Source: Lineus longissimus
Lineage: Eukaryota > Nemertea > Pilidiophora > Heteronemertea > Lineidae
DNA length: 64,000 nt
Reading direction: 5' to 3'
Assembly: GCF_910592395.1 (NCBI RefSeq)
Contig: NC_088316.1
Coordinates: 6,202,001-6,266,000 of the forward strand
Within the stretch, counting starts at the first letter, position 1. Every line of letters begins with the position of its first letter. Below, piece after piece: positions 46,993 through 60,229 of this stretch. The notes under the pieces were generated by a model, which saw only the letters and a program-made list of their open reading frames with translations, was not told the origin of the DNA and ran no database searches. A program made the translations under genes and the position numbers.

Positions 46993-49900
46993 ACATTATG
47001 GTAACATTAACAGCTGCCGCCAAAATGAGACACAGTCCATTATATACTGTAAACAGTGATATCGCTTGTATAACGAAGGTGTTTTAGAGTATTCGTATCA
47101 TAGGCAATTAATTTTGGAGTAATCAGGTCTGAGGTGTTGGTGTCATGGAGGCCGGTTTGCAAATGCGCCGATGTCGGCCATTTTTCATCTCGGGGGGCAG
47201 GCAATCAGTTGATAGACTGATTCTATTAGGTTATCTTGCTGGTCTGGACCCTTGGCATCCCTTTATACCAGGGCACTAAACGCCGGAGATCAGCTCTGGC
47301 TCTGCTAATGTATGATGTTCGGCACCAAGCGTGTTAGAGCTGGCACAGTTAACTCAGGGAAAGGGCTTGCTCCATTATCATACAGCGGTACAGCGAAAGT
47401 AAGAACGGTCCGTGTCGCTATTCCCATCGTTTTATACCCCTTACCTGCACATAGATATCAAGATTAATCACTGCTGATCAGGTTGATGTCATGCGTGAGT
47501 GACACTGGGTGAGACTTTTCAATCGTTTTATACCCTTATATAATAACATAATGATATTGTATTGAGATTCATTACATTTGATCAGGTAAATAGGGAAAAT
47601 AATTCGGGGTTTGATCTCATTAAGCTTGGCTTGGGTGGCGGTAAGATTCCACCTTGGAGACCGCAGCCTGTTGTCTTTGTTACGTGGCTAATAATTACTC
47701 GGACACAATGGGTTTTGGGGCGATTCGCACGGAAGAATGGTGGTTTACGACAAGGCCACGCGCGGTCCGGCATCACGCTACCTTAACGTTGCTTCGTGAG
47801 ACGAATCTAGTCATGAGGTTAAACGGAGCCAGTGATAATGCAATAGAGGGGGCGATCATTTTAGCTATGGATAGTTTATTTGTCTTGCATAGTGGCCAAT
47901 ATGGTCGGTATAAAAATATGCCGGAGTGTAATGATGATGAAGATGGTGATGGTAAAATTGGTCAATACGTTATCTTCGATCATTGGACACTAAGACACTG
48001 CCAAAAACGATAGACCTACCGTTGGATTGTATCCCGAGATCCCGAGAGATTAAGAATTTACCCTTATGCCTATACATGTATTGTAGGACTGTCAGAAAAA
48101 AACAAATCTCAGACAAAGTTAGACGGTTTAATCCCTTTAGCTCATTTTTCCTTCAGGAAAGAGAGAAAGCCAAGTAGTATGATCATAAACTAGACAAAAC
48201 CAACCCTTCTTCCTCATCTTTACACATTAAGAGTTAACATTCACGAACAATTATTGGTCAATCTCTCAAACTTATTTTTCTTTAAGGAAACAGAGATAAA
48301 AGTACCATAAAAAAGACAAAATCAATCCTTATTCCTCTTTGACATGGGTTAACATTCACGAACTGATGCACTCATTTGCTATGCGCATATTAGAATTGTT
48401 ACCCTTGAAATCTTAAAAGACCTTCTTTAAGTTTACGTTTATTGCCTCGCTTTCCAAGGTATTTTCAATTACAGTGTATACACTTCGTAAGACTGGAAGA
48501 GTTGTGACACCTTGTCCTCGTACGGCATGAGATTACTGTACCATAACATTTACGGATAGATCCTGTAGTTGATAACATGTCTGTCTCAACTTTCGTTTTG
48601 AGAGCAAAAATAATATTTTCTCGTCTAATGAAAACATCGAATAGCAAGCAACAAGTGGCTTTCTAAGCGATTTATATAGCCTGGTGCATTTTGAGTAAAT
48701 GATTTTAAAAAGTGTCGAAACTGTCTGGTTTGGCTATAGCACGGCATATCACCGGGGGAAGGTGTTTGATACACAAAACACGGAATCACCCGGTCACAGA
48801 CAATCTTATCACAAGGCTTAATCGTTCCTGGATAACCGCTTCCAAAACAAAATTAACATTATGTCGCTACAATCGCAACTATTTGTTAACCATAGGTGAC
48901 AATTGGATTCAACAACTGGGACGTTTTTCTCGTGACCCGCCGAAATGGTCAAGCGTTATTTTTCGGCAGGCTATCTTCAACAGACACTCAGATAAATTGA
49001 TATTCTCGCAACTTGTTGTCTAAGAGTTAGAAGATCGAAGGAACCCGCCTAGTGCGTTACGTAATCACGGCTTTGATGTTTTCGCCGCTGTCTTTGATCT
49101 TTCGCCGCATGGTTCTGATTTATATGACAGGCCTTGTCATCCTCTTGCTGTATATAGGATCAGTTACCCATCTGGGGTGACTGTCACAAAGGTCTTTGTT
49201 TCACTTGGTCGGGCGACGCGGGGAAAGGCTCAACCGTATCATCGGGCTGGGGACCCTCCCGGATCCGCGACCACGTGCCTGACAGGGTTTTCGCGAGACA
49301 AGAAAAAACCCACTGCCAAACTGGTAGTTATGTGCTGTTCTGTTCTGATTTACCAATTTTGGAAAAATTTACCTGACTTATACTCTTGAAATAAGGTAAT
49401 ATCTAGGTAAGACTCTATACTTGGGTGTCTATAGAACAATATCTCAATCCGTCACCATGCTAAAGGTTATGACACGTTTTCCAACGTGGTGGAATAACCG
49501 AAAAACCCTGAACGAGATTCACACTGGTTCTTCCACGGGTGACAAGGTATCTCAAATCCAACTACTTTATTCATTATTCAGTGATGAAAGGTGGTACAGT
49601 CTAAAAGCAGATTTCACGAATTCAGCAAGGTCATCCTTTAACTGAGTGACAAAATGAACTCAGTTAGTTTCAGCATACGTGTACCAGCCTCACTGCCACA
49701 CACATTCGGCTATACCTGCAGGACCTATAGGGAGCTGTTACTGCGCCTCTCGCCGGGCCCTGGATCTCATTACCACCTTTTTAGCAGGAAAGAATGATCG
49801 GGTTCATTACAGTGATGGTGATACCTGGGAACCATTCACCATCAATTACCCGATATGTCCCCTGTGTGAATGAGGGACAATGGATGGAAGATCTGTTTTA

Positions 49901-52895
49901 TCGCGTCAAAGGTTTTAAAAGGTGCCGCAACAACGCCCGTGCAGCTATTAAGGGCATTGCGCGCGCGGACGCTTGAAAACCGGCGACAAAAGCTCAAGCT
50001 CAAGAGGTGTCCCGTATTTCCCGTGTCAAAACAATAGTACGATATAAATCAACTTGTAATATTGTTTTAAATAGCCTAACATTGTATGAAGGCTTGTATA
50101 TACGTATTTACATGTAGTATAGCTAATACCCATCATTTGTTGCGGGTATGGTCTTTGTTTTGAGACAAGACCACCATAGATTTCTAAGCCTCAAATTTAA
50201 ACTGTCCACGGAAATCTTTAGATAATCGAACAAGTTGGAGAGACGTTGATGTTTCGACCCGTTTCAACCAACTGGCTGAAAAATCTTTAAAAATCTAAAA
50301 AATCTTTTTGCTAATTTTTGCCAAATAATTAGCAAAAATCTAAATCAATTTTTTTTCTTCAAATGATTTCTTTATATATGTAGACTTGCCACAGCAAATA
50401 TTTCTTCAATACCTCTCCAAATATGGACTTGACAGTTAAAAACATACTCCCGTATTTAATCATGAATGGTGGTCTTGTCTCTGCCTTGACTTGAGGCCGA
50501 CCGGAGCCATTTGAGGACTACAAATCGGTCCTCACCAGAGGATTTAATGAAACTGATATAGTGCGATAATTCTTGCCTTCGCCAATAACAGTGTTTGTTT
50601 TTCTTTTGCCTTTACACGCTGTTGGTAGTGGCGCCAAATATGTGTAAAGGCCGGGTTAAGGCGCCCAGTAGTGTCATCTGATTTAACCGCGGAGTGGGGA
50701 TCATAGCACCATTTTAGATCCTGTAAAAAACAGAGTTTACAAAGTTCATGACTTTTTTCTGAATCAGTTTGAATCTGTGTTGCTCTGCGTAGATTCTTAT
50801 GGTGTTGTGCGAGACAAGGCAGTCTGGAAGTGACTAGGCTGTTGTGTTTACTAGAACAGTCCAGCTCGTCATCTAAGCTAGCATTCTAACTCTCTCATCA
50901 AGACTGAGAGATGAGCTGATCTATTTTTTTTCTCGAGGAGAAGCCAAAGTTATCTAGTGTTTGAAAAGTAAGTGTGCGATTAATGGTGCTGCCTTTCTGA
51001 AAACTAGCCAAACGAAGTTATGAGATGACGTGCAGTGTACCTGTACTCTCGAGTTCTAAAACCGACAACTTTCCGCGGGTTTTATTTTTTAGCGGATTTT
51101 GCAAATCAGCCTGATTCGCGAAAATAAAAACTCACCAAGAAAACTTTTGAATTGAAAAACCGACAGAATTTTGTAATCCCAAAATTATTATCGCAAATTT
51201 TTATAAATCTTATTTTTTGAAAGAAGAAGAGGCGCGAAAATGTGGGTTTGACAATATTCTTTGTGCAAGGTTGCAACTTGCATTTTAGAAAGACGAAATT
51301 ATTATAGATTGCCTCTTCTACACGGTATACTTCACAACTGACAACTTGACTCTCTCGTTTGGTCAAATTGGCATCCGTTCTAATGGACCTGCTGCAGGGT
51401 TGACCGAACCAGAATAGTCGTGGTTACGCTTACCAGGGGAAGCCATCCCTATAAAGTTGATATCATTCTACCTTCACAACGCCATGGCGCATCTTCAAAT
51501 GGACGCAGGTTATCACCAAGATGTCCCAAGGTCATCAGACTCATGCATCTTAACGCACGGTATTCAAATCAAGAACCTCCAAACAATGCGATCAACCTCA
51601 TAAACAGTGCCACTTTCATCAATACGACGCATTTGTGTAAGTTAGGCATCTTTGTAATTAACGCAATCAGCACATTCGATAATCATTCTGAAGACTCTCT
51701 CGCCATTACGGCGCCCATCAACTGGCCAATGGGTGTTGCGACTGGCCACGAATCAAAGCAGGTCGTCGCCGTCTTGGCATCTTTACGTTGGGTCGTAGCT
51801 TCTTATTCCGGGTAACCACCGGAGTAAGGCTGCTAGTGACAGAGCTTAATGCGTTGTTTTAGTATCCGAATTACCTTCGGAACACCGCCTTTGCAGTTGC
51901 ATGTATTGTAGTGAGCCTACACCCAGTACCCAGAAGACAAACGCAAATTGAACCTCATGCGAAAACTAAAATATGTGTAAGAATATGATTGTTGTTCTTC
52001 TGGTGAAAAAGCTTGGACTGGCCAAAAAATTAAGACTCCAATAATTGACAAGTGAATCTGAGACATGTTATGACATGAAGATTTCAAAATGACAATGATA
52101 ATGCCAGAAGTGAAAATACCAATCGATCCCAACCTTAATAAGTGGGAAGTATTAGGTTGGTTTCGCAAAAAGCTTATGTAGAGCTACTTGAACGAACGGG
52201 TCAGTATGTGATGTCGCTGATTTTCATAAAAATTAGACGATTTATTAGTGTCGTAAAAATGAATTCGCGCATGTAGGACTTCACCACAGACCTTCGTCCT
52301 TAATCGTCCTTACTTCGTCGTTCATACATATTGCAAAACATCCTATTATATACCCCAAACAATTAGCGAACCCTCTCACGTATTTCCTATGTGACTATCG
52401 CCATTGTCCATTCCTCTTCAATGAGAAAGGGTTGCAATATCGAAACGGATCCTTTACTGTTCTCCCGGGTGTAATCATAGCCAGTGTCCACATTTCATGG
52501 GTGTGAAATCTAACATGTCGACCAGACGCAAAGGGAATGTCCAAGAGATACTGACCACTCACTTTCTGTGGTCTTGCATACGATATGAGCACACCCCACT
52601 GCGTGCCGGACATCATAAACAAGTTTGGACGTCTTGGGTGACATTATGTCTTATAGGTTTTTCGCCCTTGAAGATAGGAAATTGTATATTTTAGCCATAA
52701 AACACCTTATTTCAATAGGATGGGAAAGATGAAGTATTGTCTGGTCACTTTCTATAGGACCGGTGACACCCAGGGCTCGGACTAGTCCAATCTGTCTCGT
52801 GTCCTTGTCTTTGTCTTGCCAAGGACAGTTCACAGACGCTTTTGTTCTTGACTAAGTTTTTTGCTGAAAACACTCTTCATCAGGAAAGGAAAGTG

Positions 52896-53334
52896 TTGTA
52901 CTCTGTTTGAAAGAAGATTTTCACACTGTAGTGTATGCATCAAAGCGCTGTTGGGACAACGAAGGACCATCAAGCCACAGAGGGTACTGGCATGACTGAT
53001 GCGTGTATCAATCTTTGACAGGCCGTCGTGCATGGTCATCGGCTGAGGCAAATTTAACCGGGGAGACGGATTCATGGTATTGGGAAAGTAAATTAAAGAC
53101 AGTTACGACTGTGTGTATCCGTATTTTGTACTCTGCTTGAAAGAAGATTTTCACACTCAAGTGTATGTATCAAAGCGCGTTGGGACAACGAAGGACCATC
53201 AAGCCACAGAGGGTACTGGCAGCGTGTATCAATCTTTGACAGACAGTCATGCATGGTCATCGGCTGTGGCAAATTAAACTGGGGAGACGGATTCATGGTA
53301 TCGGGAAAGTAAATTAAAGACAGTTACGACTGTG
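52896..53334. repeat. Tandem duplication, about 225-bp period
   Basis: Copy 1 (52896-53113) and copy 2 (53126-53334) share long exact blocks such as GAAAGAAGATTTTCACACT and GGGACAACGAAGGACCATCA. They differ by a few substitutions and two small deletions. Minus-strand frames in the copies begin alike, but a deletion shifts the frame, so they are not coding. Confidence 0.85.
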
Positions 53335-56300
53335 CAGTAGATAGTCATAAGGTTTAGTCAATTATCCCAGTATATAGTCATAGCAAATAATTCTAAGGAT
53401 GCATTTAGTCAATGTCCATTACGTCCCGCCAACAACTAGCGGTCGGGTGGTTTGGTCATTGGTGATATACCCGCGCAGGTCATGATGGCATGCCCACTCT
53501 GCCTCATAATAACACTTTTTTTGTCTGTCACCTCTCCCGAATTATGCGCTCCATTTAACAAAAAATTACTTCGACTTGGGACCGCAATATATTACCCTCC
53601 AACCACAGACCCACACGCATGTAATAAATGTCCCTTTGGCCCAAATAGTCCTCCTTGTGGTACACCTGAGTGACCGGAACCGGGTCGGATATTTCGTTGA
53701 CAACACCAGATTAAAGTTCAGCTAATTGGTGAAGTCTTTCTAATTTTAAGTTGTTTTACATGTTCCCAGACCCTGTTAAGTGCCATTTTTCCTGCCGATA
53801 GGTGTGCGTCAGTACTAAAGTCTCCTCCACCACGCCTCATCGGCAGTCAGTGGAGGAGAAATACTGAAGCAAAACGCCAGGAGATCGGTACATGTTTGTC
53901 CATTCTTGTGAAATCTGAATTAGTATAGCATATTTGACAACTAATAGCCTCAATCAGGTCTGGTGTAAGAGCACTGGCCAACTGGCCAGTGTGACGCACT
54001 GAAGTGCTTTTCCGTTCGTCTCATTGTGGGGTTTGAAAAGTCTCTCGTAGTGGAAAGAATCTTTCTGCACTAACTATTTTCAACAGATGAATACGATTTA
54101 TTAAGCTCCGTCTAGGTTTTTCGAAGCTATCAGTTGGCCCTATCATGAAAATATCCGCCATTAAATGAAAGTTCACGAGCACTTTTAAAGCGAAGCATAC
54201 AATAATGAATTCATAGAGTTGTTGCAGAAGAGCCATGTAAATACGTATTCCTGTTATTTGTATACTTTCAATGGGAACAGGAACTACATGCATCTGACGT
54301 AAATAAACATAAATCATAACCACATGCGCTTTGCTACAATGTTCCATCTGTCCCTTTGATGTTTCACCGCCCTTGTTTCACGCGCTCGTGGAGGCGTCGT
54401 GCACCAAGGGCGGGTTGTGGCTTTCATTGGGGTTTCCGGGTCAAATGCATTACACAGATTTCTCATTTGTTTCACTGCTGTTGTTGATTTCACTGTTCTT
54501 GGCAGTTCAGTGATTCTAGGAGCAGACAGGGATGAGGTTTTTCCTAATACATAAAACAGCAGTAATTTAGACAACTTATCACTGTACTCTGTGAAAGTGA
54601 GCGATACCTTGTTGTGCTACGCAGTCTCGAGTTCGCTGTATACTTGGAGAATGTTTGTATGATCCGGCTTGTTCATTGGAATAACCATTTCATGAGCGCC
54701 AATTTCGGAATACCATATCTCCGAACTTGACACTGGCACTTTCCCGATGAAACCTTCTCTTTGTACGTAGCAGTAGTTGGTAGCGCCGGCTCCAATATAA
54801 ACTGTAAGGGAACGGTGTATATACGTGTGTTTGCAAGACTTTGCTACGCGTAGTAATTTCCAAATCGACCCAACAAGCAAAATTGCTTGTAACGGCCGTC
54901 GTGAGGCAATTGGTCCCCGGTGCTCCGAGTAGCAATGGCCAGTGGTAACTTATCAAGGCCAATAACTGCCGGAAAAAGCAATTAAAGGACATTGCCACTT
55001 TCAGTCAGTCGTTACGATAACCGCTGACAACGACAATTGGTGGAGGTTTCATTGTTCGTAAGGTTCCGAGAATGGCCGTCCAAGGGCTCGTTCCATTTCG
55101 CTCTACATTCTCCGGATTTAACGAATTTGGCCAAACACTCCCCGGGGATGTTTAAGGTTTATTCCAAGATCAGTCCTGATTATCTTCGGCCTAACTACCT
55201 TACACTCGTTATTGCTTGTCCAGCGTTCTTCCATTGATAGTTTTAATTGGCAAGTTGGCTCCACTCGGTACAAGAGTGGTCATCACCGATATCGCGGGGC
55301 CCCGTTCTTTCTGATAGTCATCGTTTACCTTTATATTACCTGCCACAGACCTTTGACTAAATCACTGTACACAACCCAATTAATTTACACTGTTGAATTG
55401 GTCATTCTCAAGTAGAAACGTACTTTACGTTATCGTTGGTTCTTGCTCAAGTGGCGGAGTCAAGGACGCCATTATTGATCTTTGTTTTGATTGGTTGTCC
55501 TTTTGTAACTATGTGAGATAACAGGACCGTTTCCACCGCAGCCGCATTGTCAATCAGAGGTCAAATGGGTTACTTGTAAGTATTTTGAAACTATTTGGAC
55601 ATCTTTGACAGTGTTTTATCTGATGACGATCGATTAGATCTCCATATTGACATCGTTGAACGAACTGTTTGTTATCCAAGAAATTTCATACCATTTTCGG
55701 GCCACAGGCCACGAAATCAAAATGATTTAAGAGGAAGAGGGAGCAAAAATGGAAGGAATGTATAATTTTATTAGGGGCTAAACGTTTCTGTTCGTAATTT
55801 GACAAAACGATTGTCAGTAACGATTTCGAATAATAAATTGTTTAATCAACCATCCGTGACAAAAAAACTACAAACTGAAGAAGTATGAGTGAATGTGCAA
55901 TTATGCGGCACGTGTTCTTCTTAAAATCTGAATCAACTGGCAGCTTTTGAATTATAATGTAACCTCTTTTATTTTCTAAGAATGTGCTTCCGTTGAACCT
56001 CGTGAATAGCGTCCTTACGTTGTGAACACGAATCGTCACTCGCTCTCCTCGGTCCCCAACGTGTGGGAGATTTCCCCATTGTCTCTAGGGACGAGATTGG
56101 CCCGTCTTCTCCCTTTTATCTCTGCCGCCCGCTATCATAATGTTAAGGAAGCTGATTTATACATTTGCACATCGTTATGGTACTGTTGACTCGACAAACG
56201 TCAATCATAAATCACAATTCCGGTAATTAAAAGGGCTTTATTAACAATAAGTAATTTTTCGGCGAATATGGCAACGGGAGTGCATACGCGAGGTAGTTGT

Positions 56301-57639
56301 TCTCTAGGGCTTCTTCTGTTGGTGTCTGCTGAGCCGTGCGGTTTGCCAGTAAAACAAGAAAGGGTTCAGAAGGTCTTGTGTGCCCCACGGTCATTCGAGG
56401 AATATCATCTGCTAGTTGGAGCTTTGCTGAACATGGCGTATGATAATTGATATCGGACAAAAACTTTTAAACGGATGAACTCGTACGATTTTTTTATCAC
56501 CCATACTCTCTATTTTTCACAAATGTATGAAAAAACTTCCATAAAAATATTGTGTTGCGACCATTTTACACTGCATATGTCATAATTTAGAGATTTCCTG
56601 TGGCAGAGATATTAGCAGACAGCATAACAGCAAACAACTTCCCTTGGAGAACCGATCTTTGAATAATATTTTTACTGACAAATTCTGAAGGTTTGTTTTT
56701 GGCTAAAATAGAATTCACACGGCCATTTCATGCCATTCAACATGTTCAATAGGAATGGACCATGAATTTGACTTGTCTGATGGTCATGACGACACGGTTC
56801 GGGTTGGACTTTGAACAGCCAGGCCTACATGTCGATCGATCAAACTAGGGTATTGTAAGATTCCACGTGAAACTCATGCCTATCATCAGAACACAGTCAT
56901 GTATGTATTGTCATTTATTCATCGTCATCATCGTCGTCTACGTCATCGTCATGCATTCTCATCAATCGAGCCTGCGTGATTTTGCCGTCGATGACTTTTG
57001 CCGATCACTTGCACTTTAATGAAAAATTGCTCAATGCTTCTGTCAACGGCAATTTTACTTAAAATGTCATCATGTCAGGCCAAAGCCTTCATTGTGTTGG
57101 TTTCTTTATTAATCATGTCCTTGTACCCGGATCCTGATAGAGTGTTATCACGAAATTGGCGATTATAACATCCAGTACCAGGAAAACACATCATGGTATG
57201 TCCCACGAACGCGTCATAAGCCAAGGGTTCAATCACCGCCGTTATAGAGTCTCGTTGTTGGGGATCGACATGGTTGTTCCACGCTGTCTTTAAAAACAAA
57301 TATCGACTACCTTTGACAGAGGATGCTTAAGTGTACCGCATGCGCAAACCGCTTTTGAGGTGTAATCTTCTCTACGGCATATTCAAAATGGCGTTTGGCG
57401 TCAACTAGGACGGCCATAAACGATAATTGGGCAATATGATGTAATCTAGAAGGAAAACAGCGACCGCAGACAAAACTAACGCTGCTCTTTCACATGAGGT
57501 CGTGCTCCGCAACCCACAGTCAACCTTTGCCGCGGGAGCGCTGCAGTCGCTGTGCGTTATTTCTTCTTGAGTGGGGTGATGCGACCATCTCAGTCTCTAT
57601 CAACAACGAGCGACGTCAAACTTCATCCTGGGAAATTAA

Positions 57640-57852
57640 GGGTTTTGAGCTTTTGGAAAACAGTTTTTTAGCCAAAACAAATATACATGTATACCCTTTA
57701 GAGGTTTTCAAGGTAATAATGAAAAACACTTTGAAATTTTCACAGAATAACCTTTAGGATTTTTTTCATTTCTCAGAAAGACCTCTAGGGCTGCGTATTT
57801 GTGTTGGCTTAAAACCCTTACACATTTTGAAAATCCCCAAAACCCTTACTTT
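57640..57852. mobile_element. MITE with AGCTTTTGGAAAA ends (copy 4)
   Basis: AAGGGTTTTGAGCTTTTGG on the left pairs with the right end CAAAACCCTTACT. Inner arms with GTTTTTTAGCCAAAACA and TGTTGGCTTAAAACCC also pair. Confidence 0.6.
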
Positions 57853-59089
57853 AAAGAGTGTTTTGTGACGGAGGTTGTCTCAATGGTGACTGGCGCTTAT
57901 GCAATTTCGAATAATACGGACCTGACGTTACTGGAGGCAACACATTAGCCTAAATTCCGCTGTCTTTTGATCAATCGATGTTGGATTTTCAAATGCGTCA
58001 ACCCCAGATGGATTGGTCAGCAAAATAAAGTGTTGAGGGAAAGAAGACAGGACACGTTGAGGCCCAGTCAGCAACGCCATTTTCAGTCTGGCAGTCCATA
58101 ATATGACCTTATCACGAAGACTACACGCGCCTCATTTTCTCCAACTAGATCTCTAATTTGATCGTGGTGGATCTGTTGCATGTCGAGACACATTAAAAGT
58201 TCCATCCATGGTAGTTTATCTGCAGAAACCCTCTTTCAAACGGCTGGATGTTTTCAAAACAAGTGTCTGCATCCGGGGCTCCATACTCATAAGCAGATGA
58301 TCATCGCCACAACACCATTGATGACATTGAAAGCGTCCTGATGAAACACTGGAGGTCAATTTCGTATCAGATATTTTCACTTGGCAATTTGGGTAATCGC
58401 ATATGTCATTATCGTTGTCAACTCTGGGACGAACTTATGTAATTGAATTTACACGTTTCTTTATACGTAATGAGCTTTGAGCACACTGCGCGTTGGAGCA
58501 ACTTCTTTATATAAATTGCATTGTTGCGCATCAACTGACATTTAGCTTCAGATTGTAACGACAGCTTCATTCTCGATGTGTGTTGGGGTCATCATATGAT
58601 AAAAGGTGGTCAATTTAAACCAGTACTCCCCCTCTCCATGGTAAGGGGTCACCACGTACTTAATTGGTGTCGATTTGGTGTCGAGTTCTGAACGAATAGA
58701 TCTTTCTTGGACTCTGTCGCCCAGAAAAATAAGTACTTGAAGTGTCGAGAATACCTGTCGACATCCTAGTCATCTTAGAAAGTGACTTTAAAGGGCCAAC
58801 TTGGGTGTGGAATTTACCTAGCCAGGATGATAATATCCTTGCTTGACACCATTCGCCGCAACTAGTAGTAGCAAACCAATGCTGACCTCTGATAAGGTGC
58901 GAGGCAGTTTTGGACATGGCTTGTGAATTTTAGGCAGGCCTAAGGTTACACCCCTCTTGTGCATTGTTTATTGCAGTTAAATGATTTCTTACTGATCCTG
59001 TTAGTTGGAGAAGTTGCGGTCCTGCTGGAAGCTGTATTTGTATGGAAAACCAACATATCTTATACATAAGTTGGCCCTTTAATATTATA

Positions 59090-59292
59090 TTCTGAGGTTT
59101 GGGGCGAAATGACTGTTCCACTCTCGCGGTGTTTGGTGAGAACACCAATACAGAGTGTGAGGTATCAATTTCTATTCTAAAACATAAACTTAATAATCTT
59201 AGCGATAAAACACGGAGAACCAACTTCGGACAAATTATACCGACCAAACAGGTTATGGTTGTCTCGCCAAAACTTCTGGTCAAAGCGAGGCT
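59090..59292. mobile_element. MITE copy, GTCTCACC family
   Basis: TGAGGTTTGGGGCG, then GAGGTATCAATTTCTATTCT, then GGTTGTCTCGCCAAAAC match the copy at 46835-46992 and the foldback at 1139-1476. It lies about 310 bp before Cdx exon 2. Confidence 0.6.
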
Positions 59293-59603
59293 AATAAACT
59301 ATCCATCATAGAAATGTAACATTGTAACCAAGGTATTTCAGTCTTCAATTTCAGCCTTGGTTTCAACCAATTTTTCAATTACTTCCAGTAATCGATCAGT
59401 TTCTTATTCAAATTATACATTGCATTGTAGGACCTGCTTTGGGTAACTACACAATATCTGTACATATGCGTCAATCATAAAGCTTCCTTTTTTCTTTCTT
59501 CATATTTTTAGTAGTGTGTTTTAATTTGGATCCTTCGCAGTAGTGCATCAACATTGATCTTTGTCGACAGTCTCTTATGTTTTTCTCAATTTTCTCTTTG
59601 TAG

Positions 59604-60046
59604 GGAAAACCCGCACCAAAGATAAGTACCGTGTGGTCTACAGCGACAGGCAAAGACTAGAACTCGAAAAGGAATTCCACTACAGCCGATACATCACGAT
59701 AAATAGAAAAGCCGAACTGGCAAAATCACTAGACCTGACGGAACGACAAATAAAAATCTGGTTTCAGAACAGGCGAGCAAAGGAGCGGAAAATTAATAAA
59801 AAGAAAGACGTGATGGTAAAAGATCCGAAAGAGACGAGCCATGACAGTGACATGGACTCAAATTCACCTTTATCATTTGGAATGGTGGCGTCATCAGCTA
59901 CGCATGCGTCGTCAGCTGCGTCATCAGCACCAGTGGTTCAAAAAACTGCTTCCTTGGATTTATTGACGAGTATGTCAACTCCGATTGCGTACAGTTTGGA
60001 TGGTATGTCGTGTCAGCCATTGGTAAAACATGAACTTCGGCGCTGA
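59604..60046 (+). CDS. Cdx: Caudal-type homeobox protein Cdx, exon 2 (homeodomain)
   Basis: The exon follows TTTCTCTTTGTAG and completes the codon begun in exon 1. It encodes [14 protein letters not shown], and the 60-residue homeodomain falls at residues 229-288 of the spliced protein. It carries the caudal signature [11 protein letters not shown] and helix 3 [17 protein letters not shown] with Trp48, Gln50 and Asn51 intact. An Asn sits at homeodomain position 29, where Arg is usual. Unlike vertebrate Cdx genes, no second intron splits the homeodomain near position 44. The C-terminal 80 residues are Ser/Ala/Thr-rich and end in TGA. The protein binds TTTAT-type sites in the nucleus. Xlox and Gsx, the usual ParaHox neighbours, are not in the window. 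Confidence 0.95.
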
Positions 60047-60223
60047 TATTGTGAAGATGTATTTACAGTGCCATATCTTGCATAAACTGCGTGTCCGATG
60101 TCGTGCTAAAGCTGGGAGCACACCGAGGTAAATGTCTGCAATATATAAAAATACATCTAATATTTTATTTCGTTTACATTATGTCGTCTTAGATTCAGAC
60201 GACACACAATCACACATACTAAC

Positions 60224-60229
60224 ATTAAA
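60224..60229 (+). terminator. Possible Cdx poly(A) signal ATTAAA
   Basis: The common variant hexamer lies about 180 bp after the Cdx stop codon. The first exact AATAAA is at 61702, so a longer 3' untranslated region is also possible. Confidence 0.35.

Larger units (their letters stand above)
31973..59603 (+). other. Cdx: Cdx intron 1, 27.6 kb
   Basis: It runs from GTAAGT to a pyrimidine-rich acceptor ending TTTCTCTTTGTAG. It sits just before the homeodomain, the position of the first intron in vertebrate Cdx genes. Its length is large for an invertebrate Cdx, and much of the sequence is repeats: a higher-order tandem array (32330-34400), members of two MITE families, a split SINE and a 230-bp tandem duplication. 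Long stretches (34.6-38.0, 38.3-42.4, 44.9-46.7, 47.0-52.8 and 53.4-57.6 kb) show no gene or repeat I can support. No nested gene was identified on either strand. Confidence 0.85.

Noticed and set aside
47654-48013. 119-residue plus-strand open frame in the Cdx intron
   Set aside because: No ATG at the start, no recognisable motif, and the acidic run near the end comes from a GAT-rich tract.
51420-51815. 131-residue plus-strand open frame in the Cdx intron
   Set aside because: It begins with GTG rather than ATG, has no recognisable domain, and no splice or promoter context.
52830-53296. Two minus-strand open frames with similar first 25 residues
   Set aside because: They are the two copies of a DNA tandem duplication; a deletion shifts the frame part-way, so there is no conserved protein.
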